The notes beneath the pieces are model-generated. The model had not been told where the DNA came from. It saw only the letters and a program-made list of their open reading frames with translations, and did no database searches. From positions 1 through 5,314 of the forward strand of contig JABDKS010000426.1 of assembly GCA_013002105.1 (NCBI GenBank): a stretch of 5,314 nucleotides of DNA. The letters are read 5' to 3'. Position 1 is the first letter of the stretch. Every line of letters starts with the position of its first letter. Both the position numbers and the translations under genes were made by a program. Source of the DNA: Pirellulaceae bacterium (GTDB lineage Bacteria; Planctomycetota; Planctomycetia; Pirellulales; Pirellulaceae). Shown here one piece after another: positions 1 to 5,314 of this stretch.

Positions 1-527
1 CTGCCAAATTGGGATTGGCAGAATTCCAAAGCGATACCGATGAGGAATTGGTCAAGGAATTGTTGTCGATGCTGCAATTGGCGGAAACCGACATGACGAT
101 TTTCTATCGGCAGTTGGCGACGATCGATTGCGAGCAAGACCCGTCGTCGACCGGCCTATCGCCCCGCGAGCGGATGGCTCCCTTGATGGAAGCCTATTAT
201 GTCGCCGATCAGTTGACCGACGAAGTTTGCGAGACGACGGCTAATTGGTTAGATCGATATCACAATCGCGTTCGCCAAGACAACACCACGAATGCGAATC
301 GACGCGAGCAGATGAACCGAGTCAATCCAAAGTATGTGCTTCGCAACTATCTGGCGCAGATGGCGATTGATCGATCCGAGCAGGGGGATCACGGCTTGAT
401 CAGCGAACTGCTGGACGTATTGCGAAATCCCTATGACGAACAGCCAGATAAACAAGAGTTTGCCAAACGTCGTCCCGATTGGGCCCGCCATCGACCCGGT
501 TGTTCGATGTTGAGCTGCAGTTCATAG
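1..527 (+). CDS. selO: Protein adenylyltransferase SelO (YdiU family), C-terminal part
   Basis: SelO has a protein-kinase-like fold but transfers AMP from ATP to Ser/Thr/Tyr of target proteins, and it is linked to redox stress. Only the last 174 codons or so are here; the frame is open to the left edge, so the gene begins upstream and the TTG at 9 is not the start. Family proteins are about 480-500 residues (E. coli YdiU 478), so the catalytic nucleotide-binding lobe is missing from view. Recognition rests on the C-terminal signature: a helical stretch starting KLGL near the left edge, then NPKYVLRNYLAQ (324-359), LRNPYDEQP (about 418-447), RPDW (about 472-483) and the terminal SCSS. Its Cys (516-518) matches the position that is selenocysteine in animal SelO and a redox-active Cys in E. 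coli, where it can form a disulfide with a Cys near the active site. The gene ends in TAG and converges on the gene at 644-2557. Family assignment is secure; completeness of the N-terminus cannot be judged. Confidence 0.95.
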   Translation, partial: AKLGLAEFQSDTDEELVKELLSMLQLAETDMTIFYRQLATIDCEQDPSSTGLSPRERMAPLMEAYYVADQLTDEVCETTANWLDRYHNRVRQDNTTNANRREQMNRVNPKYVLRNYLAQMAIDRSEQGDHGLISELLDVLRNPYDEQPDKQEFAKRRPDWARHRPGCSMLSCSS

Positions 528-558
528 ATCCGTTTTGGGAGTTCACGCAGGCCGGGAC

Positions 559-586
559 CTGTCCTGGCAGATCGATACCAGGACAG
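559..586. terminator. Hairpin between convergent genes, probable bidirectional transcription end
   Basis: CTGTCCTGG (559-567) and CCAGGACAG (578-586) form a perfect 9-bp stem around a 10-base loop. After a two-base mismatch on each side, the outer GG/CC could add pairs. It starts 32 bases after the selO stop and lies 58 bases beyond the stop of the minus-strand gene, so it is placed to end both transcripts. There is no T-run on either side, so it is not a classical intrinsic terminator. It could act with Rho or as a 3'-end stabilising structure. The structure is seen directly; the function is inferred from position. Confidence 0.5.
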
Positions 587-643
587 AACCTGTTCTACGG
601 CTGACAGCACCGCCGGTGTTTGGCAATGCGGCCGAGCGGCTGC

Positions 644-2557
644 TTATCGCAGTAAAACCGTTAACCAACCATCGGCAGCGGTGACCTCACGGGGTCGATA
701 GGACCGACCACGCAATGCGTCGGCTTTGACGGTCTGTGGAACGACCAACGGTTGATCCATCAGCGTGTCAGGAAAGACCTTGGAAAAGTTCTTTTTGATC
801 GGTGCCTTCATACCGGCTTCACGAACGCCCAGCCTTTTCTGTCCGGGGAATTTCACGTCGACTTCGCCTTCACGCAGCAAGATGATTGATCCGTCCGCCA
901 GTTTGGCGGGCACGTACAAGGCAGTGATTTCTAGTTTGCGTTTCAAGTCACGAGATCCCTGTGAAAATCGTTCGCCTCGAACACCCAATCGAATTTTGCC
1001 TTCGCGTGCCTCGAAAATGATCGGCCGCGAGTTGGCAAAATCGATCTCGAACGCTTCTTCCTCTTCTTCGTCATCGTTCTCGGATTTGACCGGTGCTGGT
1101 CGCCCGGCATCGGCCAACAGTTTGTCCAGTTGAGCCTGATTCATCGTGCGACCTGACAACAGATATCCCAACGAGTTGTTGATGGCTGATTCATGCACTT
1201 GCAGTGCTGCCTCGTAACCGTTTTGAATCGGTGGCGGCGGCAAGGGTGCGGCAAGCTGATCGTTGCGTTGAACGAACGAGCGGAGGTAAATCGATTGCTG
1301 AGTCGAACCGAGTGCGCGCGTCGGTTCGGGAATGTCCAGTCGTTGCAGCATGGGGCGAACTTTTTGCAGCACATCGGGTGACGGCATGTTGGCCGCTTCG
1401 TCAGTCTGGCTGACGAATTGCTTTCCAACTTGCTGACGTAGTTTTTCCACGGCGATGGCGTCGGCCTGCGGTTTCGTTTCGGCCGCTTTCTTATTCGCGA
1501 TTCGCCGAACGAGACGGCATTTGTGGCTAATGGAATTGATTTCGGTTCGCAAAACCGCCTGTGCGTACGCCGGTTCCATCGAAACACCCGATTCACTGAT
1601 GTAAAGATTTCGCGAGGCGGTGACGTCGCCGTAACCGGTGGTGCGCAAATGAACCGGCTTGTTGTAACCACGGTTGTGGCTGACGACGTGTCCGGCCAGT
1701 GAAACATTGAGTCCAACCGAACCTTGCGAAGCCAGGAGATTAGCTGTCACCAATCCGGTCATCGTTGCAGTTCCGTTGATAGTCGTTCCCAAAATACATT
1801 CGTTGACCGGACGAACTTCATTAACCGGTCGATTGACAACTTGTTGGACAACGCTTTCGTCAATCCAGACTGCCACGTTGGGATGGCCAAAACGTTGTCG
1901 CAACGTGTCTTTTGCATACGCTACTTGATTGGTCTCAGCCAGTAATCCCAAGATCAGGTTGGCTGTGGCCATGTCATCGACCGAAGGGACCGAATCCATT
2001 TCTTCGAATTTCTCTGCCACCGTTTCCAATTGCTTGGCCAACAGTTCGCCGGTTCGTTCTTTATTTCGAAAACGCAGTGCGGGTATCAGCTCGTTGACCG
2101 CATCTCGCAAGCGGCGCAGCGCGGTCAGCTCCAAGCCGGGGGCCGTACCGATCAACCGTTGCTGCAGCGCCACTGCTTCGCGACCCATCGTTGCTACCGA
2201 TTCATCCGCTTCGATCGCGTCGAGCAGTAAATCGGTTTTCAGATAGTCCATCCACGCATCGCGATTGGCGGCCCCTGTCGATCGGTTGAAGTAGTCGGCG
2301 ACGTCGCCGGCCCGCTTGATCAACCGCTGCTTGCTCGCCTCCAAGTCGGAAATTCGTTCCGCGTCAAAGTTCGTCGCGGCATCGCGGAGCGAATTGACCA
2401 TCTGCTGACGGTCAGTCGACGAAATCTGCGCGTGCGATGTCGACGTGAGACAGGTACAGCCCATCATGGCGACACAAAACAACGTGACCCAGGTCGGACG
2501 TTGCTGGGTGGAAACCATGGGTGACGGGGCAATTCTGAAAGCTTGGCGAGATATCAT
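644..2557 (-). CDS. Large exported protein of unknown function
   Basis: This 637-residue protein matches no characterised family I can name; I associate the type with planctomycetes. The N-terminus is a Sec signal peptide: Arg-containing n-region, hydrophobic core WVTLFCVAMM (about 23-32), and a likely cut after SHA (41-43). Cys34 in MMGC is a poor lipobox, so lipoprotein is less likely. Residues 45-225 look mainly helical, with charged heptad-like stretches. Residues about 253-345 are rich in Gly, Thr, Ser and Val, suggesting beta structure. Residues 346-410 are charged and helical. A proline run (438-443) and an acidic run (493-501, mostly Glu) mark linkers, and residues 507-580 again look beta-rich. 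The ATG at 2557 is the first start after an in-frame TAG four codons upstream. Met14 (ATG at 2518) would give a shorter, more typical signal peptide. Neither has a Shine-Dalgarno match. It ends TAA, facing selO. Location outside the cytoplasm is likely; function is unknown. Confidence 0.88.
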   Translation of the reverse strand: MISRQAFRIAPSPMVSTQQRPTWVTLFCVAMMGCTCLTSTSHAQISSTDRQQMVNSLRDAATNFDAERISDLEASKQRLIKRAGDVADYFNRSTGAANRDAWMDYLKTDLLLDAIEADESVATMGREAVALQQRLIGTAPGLELTALRRLRDAVNELIPALRFRNKERTGELLAKQLETVAEKFEEMDSVPSVDDMATANLILGLLAETNQVAYAKDTLRQRFGHPNVAVWIDESVVQQVVNRPVNEVRPVNECILGTTINGTATMTGLVTANLLASQGSVGLNVSLAGHVVSHNRGYNKPVHLRTTGYGDVTASRNLYISESGVSMEPAYAQAVLRTEINSISHKCRLVRRIANKKAAETKPQADAIAVEKLRQQVGKQFVSQTDEAANMPSPDVLQKVRPMLQRLDIPEPTRALGSTQQSIYLRSFVQRNDQLAAPLPPPPIQNGYEAALQVHESAINNSLGYLLSGRTMNQAQLDKLLADAGRPAPVKSENDDEEEEEAFEIDFANSRPIIFEAREGKIRLGVRGERFSQGSRDLKRKLEITALYVPAKLADGSIILLREGEVDVKFPGQKRLGVREAGMKAPIKKNFSKVFPDTLMDQPLVVPQTVKADALRGRSYRPREVTAADGWLTVLLR

Positions 2558-2601
2558 GTCGGTCGGCTAGCTTGGGCGTTCTCGGTCATCTGGGTGGTGT
2601 C

Positions 2602-2607
2602 ATTTTA
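2602..2607 (-). promoter_or_regulatory. Possible -10 element for the large exported protein gene
   Basis: On the minus strand TAAAAT (read from 2607 down to 2602) resembles a sigma-70 -10 box and would give a leader of about 37 bases before the ATG at 2557. The best -35-like match upstream, TTGCGT, is 19 bases away, which is long. Planctomycete promoters are poorly defined, so this is only a candidate. Confidence 0.2.
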
Positions 2608-2718
2608 CGATCGGAGCATTCTAAGCACGCAACGTCTCCAGGTAGAGGTGAGACCAGCGAAAAGTGTTTTTTTCCGGCGTATTGCTGCCAGTAGTGGACG
2701 AGTTGATGGCATTGATCG

Positions 2719-2735
2719 TGTCAATTGGCCCAATT
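2719..2735 (-). promoter_or_regulatory. Short palindrome abutting a TTGACA hexamer
   Basis: AATTGG and CCAATT (2723-2728 and 2730-2735) are perfect inverted repeats with one base between them, an operator-like shape. On the minus strand a consensus TTGACA (2724 down to 2719) overlaps its end. No -10 hexamer lies 16-18 bases further on, so a promoter here is unproven. The rest of the 262-base gap (2558-2819) shows no gene, tRNA or convincing terminator; it holds a T7 tract near 2665-2673. Confidence 0.2.
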
Positions 2736-2819
2736 TGGTCGCGAATCGGGACCCTCATTGGGCGGGCAAGTTTGGCTTCGCCGGACAGAGGATGAGCGGC
2801 TGGTTCGGTCAGGCCCGAC

Positions 2820-3467
2820 TCAACGGCTTGGCAAATCGATTGCGTTGCACAGCTTGCTGATCGCGTCGTCACAGGCGCGCGGATCGGTGCCCCGGTGCGA
2901 CATCACGCGAATCATAAATTCTTGCATACCGGTATTGAGACGACCGTATTGGTAGGTGCCATGTAGAAAATGCTCGGTCGAGAACCATTCCACGACAAAA
3001 TGTTTGTAGTCGACTGGTGCGAGTCGGTGAATGACTTCCGGCCGCCGCGGTTGCTTGCTTTGCGGTGAACCCGTGCTCAAGGAGACCGCATCGGACTGCT
3101 GCGATTTGGTTTCTGTCTCAATGAAATCGGGTGGCCAAGTGCGGAACTGGACCGGTTGCATGGATACCAAAAGCATCTGTGATTCGTTCACAAAGTGCAG
3201 CGACCCGGTGGCGCCGCGACCGGAGGTTTGCAGATAAGTCCAGCCATCAGTGGGTGTAATCTGGATTCCAAAGTTGGGAAACGCTACCGGGGAATCGACG
3301 ATGCGAGAAATGACCGGGCCGTTTGAATAAAACGCTTCGATCGGTACGTCGTGAGTGGGTTGATTGAAGTCGGCCATCCATGCCGCGAGCATCAATACGC
3401 CAAAAGCGATCCAGTTTCCTTTGCTGAATTGCAGCCGTTGCGGAGGAATCGTGACAGTATCGTCCAC
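2820..3467 (-). CDS. Small membrane-anchored or exported protein of unknown function
   Basis: The protein is 215 residues from the GTG at 3467. A TTG at 3518 would add 17 residues, but that extension reads like non-coding sequence and neither start has a Shine-Dalgarno match. After a short polar tail there is one hydrophobic segment, WIAFGVLMLAAWMADF (about residues 19-34), either a signal-anchor or an uncleaved signal peptide, placing the rest outside the cytoplasm. The body begins with a FGIQITPTDGW segment (about 66-76), has a Ser/Gln-rich, probably disordered insert (about 117-145), then alternating beta-like strands and a closing short helix containing ACDDAISKLCNAI with two Cys. The 'GxxxxxPxGW' opening and the closing helix resemble the Mog1/PsbP-like fold in outline; this is a weak guess. 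It lies 134 bases after the cyclase gene in the same direction, so co-transcription is possible but not shown. I do not recognise a specific family. Confidence 0.75.
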   Translation of the reverse strand: MDDTVTIPPQRLQFSKGNWIAFGVLMLAAWMADFNQPTHDVPIEAFYSNGPVISRIVDSPVAFPNFGIQITPTDGWTYLQTSGRGATGSLHFVNESQMLLVSMQPVQFRTWPPDFIETETKSQQSDAVSLSTGSPQSKQPRRPEVIHRLAPVDYKHFVVEWFSTEHFLHGTYQYGRLNTGMQEFMIRVMSHRGTDPRACDDAISKLCNAIDLPSR

Positions 3468-3601
3468 GTGACTTGATCGACTCAGTAAGAGTGGTGCGGG
3501 ATAACGGAGGCAGGACAAATGAATTGAAGCGGATCAGGCTGTCAATCGACGCGAGGGACCTATCGCAACGAGGTAGTGCCGCAATCAGGCGGCGGTCGAG
3601 G

Positions 3602-5314
3602 TCAAAGTTTTGGCATTTCGATGACGCCTTCCCAATTTGTCGGCGGGACTCGATTGTGATTCAGGATGGTCGAAAGCAGCGTATCCTTGGGCCGGTCCCA
3701 AGCTGGTAAGCAGTGGAGTCGTTCATAGGCTTCGTCCCAATCGCCGCGGTTAAGTGCATCCAAGCCGGCTTCGTAGTCAGCAATCTCAATATCGGTCAGA
3801 ACGTCGGTTTGATCAGATTGATTGGGCAGTAGTTCGGCGATCTCCAGCGGTGCATCCAGCCCTGCCGGTCGGACCACAGCCAGCCGTCGAATCCGAAAAT
3901 TGGGTTCGGCAATCTGACGTAAGATTTCGGTGGTGGCGGTGTCCAAGATGACATCGGCGCCGAACAGTTTGGTGATGCCTTCTAATCGGCTGGCCAAGTT
4001 GACGACCGGCCCAAACGCGGTCACCTTGACTTGATCGACGGTTCCAATACGGCCGGCAACGGCACGACCAGATGCGATTCCGATGCCGCAGCGAAAACGA
4101 TTTGCTTCATCATTGTTTGCATTCTCGCTGCGAATTCGTATCGCGGCGTGCGCCGCCCGTGCTGCCGCGTCGTCTTGCTCCAGCGGCCAGCCCCAGAAAC
4201 CCATCGCGGCATCGCCATGGAAGTCGCCGATTACTCCACCGGTTCCTAAGATGTGCCGCGTCATAACACCCAGCGCATCGCTGACGTGCCCGAGTAATTC
4301 CAGCAGTTGCCCCGAATCGCGTTCGCTGCGGCGCGAAAACCCGCGCAGATCACAAAACATGACCGAGAGATTCGCTTCGCGCGGCTCCAGCACTTCGTCG
4401 GGATCTCGGCCAGCCAGGGCGGACATCACGACGGGTGCAAAGAAGTGGCGCATGTTGGCTTGGCGGCGCTCCAGTCTACGGCTTTGCCGCAAGTTTGCGA
4501 TCGTTGTTCCCACCAGTTCAGCAAACTTAACGTCGTCTTCTAAGTTCTCCGGTGCCGCCTGCAGCGACTGGCCCAGATCGAGTCCTGGTTGGGTGGCCAA
4601 TTGTCCCGTCACATAAAGCGCCCAACCCGAGCAGGCTTCGCTGCGTAGGGGAACACAAAACGACCAATCGACATCTTCGCTGGCGGTAAAGTCAGAGTCG
4701 TCGCGGCGATTACCTGACCAAAGGTTCAAGGTGCTTTCGCGTTTGCCAATAGCTTCACGTACCAATCGCGCGCTGACAGCCGGTCCGTCGGTTGCAGGCG
4801 CGCGGCTGTCATAGTGCAGCACCTCGACCGGTTGGTTGATGATTACTTCGCCGTGGGGATTATTGATCGCCACGACCGCCACTGCCGATGCCGCCGGTGT
4901 GGCCTGCAGCATCACGCTGGTCACTCGTACCAGTAATTCTTCGTCACTGCTGCTACTTGAGATCAGGTCGGGCAAACGGCCGAGCATTTCGATACGCGAC
5001 GCGGCGTCACGAAAGTTGCGTCGTCGCAGCGCGGCGTGGTCGTACGCATGCGAGGTGACGTCTCCGGGATCCGAGAGGTCCGAGGCGCCCGGTCGATTGG
5101 CAAGGGTGAACGTGGTTTTGCCAATCGCGAAATGATCGCCGGGGACCAATGTGAATCTGCACGACTTGCTACCCCGATGAAATACTGGGTTGCGAGACGT
5201 CGGCAACATCGTGACTTCGATGCGGTCGCTACCCAGCGGGGTCAGCCGTACATGCTGGCGCGAGATCAATGTGTCCCAAGGAACATTCCAATCCCCTTGG
5301 CTGCGGCCGATCAC
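3602..5314 (-). CDS. FHA-GAF-class III nucleotidyl cyclase, N-terminus off the window
   Basis: A multidomain signalling enzyme that should convert a nucleoside triphosphate to a 3',5'-cyclic nucleotide. Residues are numbered from the right edge, where the frame is still open; the first strands of the FHA domain are missing, so the true start lies outside. FHA (1-73): IGR (Arg4), SRQH (Ser18, His21) and NPVFHRG match the phospho-threonine-binding pattern. GAF-like domain about 105-278. A charged helix (275-290) and FFAPVVMSAL lead into the catalytic domain (about 312-495). Metal-binding Asp322 (FCDLRGFS) and Asp368 (GD), Thr432, and transition-state Asn439 and Arg443 (NLASR) are all present, so one chain carries a complete set and would work as a homodimer. 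The adenine-selecting Lys is replaced by Asp364. The tail (508-570) has a TPR-like helix pair (YEAGLDALNRGDWDEAYERL) and the WEGVIEM ending seen in many bacterial cyclases. No membrane segment is visible, so it is probably cytoplasmic. It may be an adenylate cyclase, but the substrate is open. Confidence 0.93.
   Translation of the reverse strand: MIGRSQGDWNVPWDTLISRQHVRLTPLGSDRIEVTMLPTSRNPVFHRGSKSCRFTLVPGDHFAIGKTTFTLANRPGASDLSDPGDVTSHAYDHAALRRRNFRDAASRIEMLGRLPDLISSSSSDEELLVRVTSVMLQATPAASAVAVVAINNPHGEVIINQPVEVLHYDSRAPATDGPAVSARLVREAIGKRESTLNLWSGNRRDDSDFTASEDVDWSFCVPLRSEACSGWALYVTGQLATQPGLDLGQSLQAAPENLEDDVKFAELVGTTIANLRQSRRLERRQANMRHFFAPVVMSALAGRDPDEVLEPREANLSVMFCDLRGFSRRSERDSGQLLELLGHVSDALGVMTRHILGTGGVIGDFHGDAAMGFWGWPLEQDDAAARAAHAAIRIRSENANNDEANRFRCGIGIASGRAVAGRIGTVDQVKVTAFGPVVNLASRLEGITKLFGADVILDTATTEILRQIAEPNFRIRRLAVVRPAGLDAPLEIAELLPNQSDQTDVLTDIEIADYEAGLDALNRGDWDEAYERLHCLPAWDRPKDTLLSTILNHNRVPPTNWEGVIEMPKL

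Noticed and set aside
605..621. CACC/GGTG mini-hairpin near the end of the large exported protein gene
   Set aside because: 4-bp core with a 3-base loop, expected by chance; the hairpin at 559-586 is far stronger.
1055..1081. Glu/Asp codon run (TTC-type repeat on the plus strand) as a simple-sequence repeat or phase-variation tract
   Set aside because: Codons are mixed and the run stays in frame as an acidic linker; there is no uniform repeat unit likely to slip.
1141..1716. Minus-strand reading frame (191 codons) inside the large exported protein gene
   Set aside because: Same strand, different frame from a gene with a signal peptide and continuous coding; the product is Arg/Pro/Thr-rich with no recognisable motif.
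2543..2860. Plus-strand reading frame spanning the 2558-2819 gap
   Set aside because: Overlaps the ends of both flanking minus-strand genes, has no ribosome binding site and no recognisable protein features.
2621..2872. Minus-strand reading frame of 83 codons covering part of the gap
   Set aside because: Starts inside the 3' end of the preceding gene in another frame and has low-complexity polar composition without motifs.
3468..3518. N-terminal extension of the small membrane protein from a TTG start
   Set aside because: No ribosome binding site, a rare start codon, and the 17 added residues look non-coding; the GTG at 3467 gives a normal tail before the hydrophobic segment. Not fully excluded.
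3578..3593. Small hairpin (GCCGC stem, 6-base loop) after the cyclase stop
   Set aside because: Only 5 bp with no T-run; too weak to call a terminator in GC-rich sequence.
4083..4616. Long plus-strand reading frame (177 codons) opposite the cyclase gene
   Set aside because: Lies entirely antisense to the conserved cyclase catalytic region, and its Ser/Arg/Pro-rich product looks like a frame shadow.

Overview
The window looks like a piece of a planctomycete chromosome, probably near Rhodopirellula. This rests on moderate G+C, widely spaced genes with no clear Shine-Dalgarno motifs, an FHA-GAF-cyclase signalling protein, and a large secreted protein of a type I associate with that phylum. The phylum is an inference from gene content; no rRNA or other marker is present.

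Layout. Positions 1-527 (+) hold the C-terminal third of SelO, the pseudokinase-fold protein AMPylase, ending in the redox Cys motif SCSS. Positions 528-643 separate two convergent genes and contain a perfect 9-bp stem hairpin (559-586), a likely shared transcription end. Positions 644-2557 (-) encode a 637-residue exported protein of unknown function. Positions 2558-2819 are non-coding, with one short palindrome. Positions 2820-3467 (-) encode a small membrane-anchored or exported protein of unknown function; a longer reading from a TTG at 3518 is possible. Positions 3602-5314 (-) encode most of an FHA-GAF-class III nucleotidyl cyclase whose N-terminus lies beyond the right edge.

Working together. 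The three minus-strand genes are co-oriented (cyclase, small membrane protein, large secreted protein), but gaps of about 134 and 262 bases do not argue strongly for one operon. The cyclase would read phospho-threonine (FHA) and a small ligand or partner (GAF) and make a cyclic nucleotide. SelO is a separate, oppositely oriented unit acting in protein AMPylation and redox stress.

Most notable: the cyclase keeps both metal-binding Asp residues and the transition-state Asn/Arg pair, but has Asp where adenylate cyclases carry the adenine-selecting Lys, so its substrate should not be assumed to be ATP. I found no mobile element, CRISPR array, RNA gene or obviously new multi-gene system.
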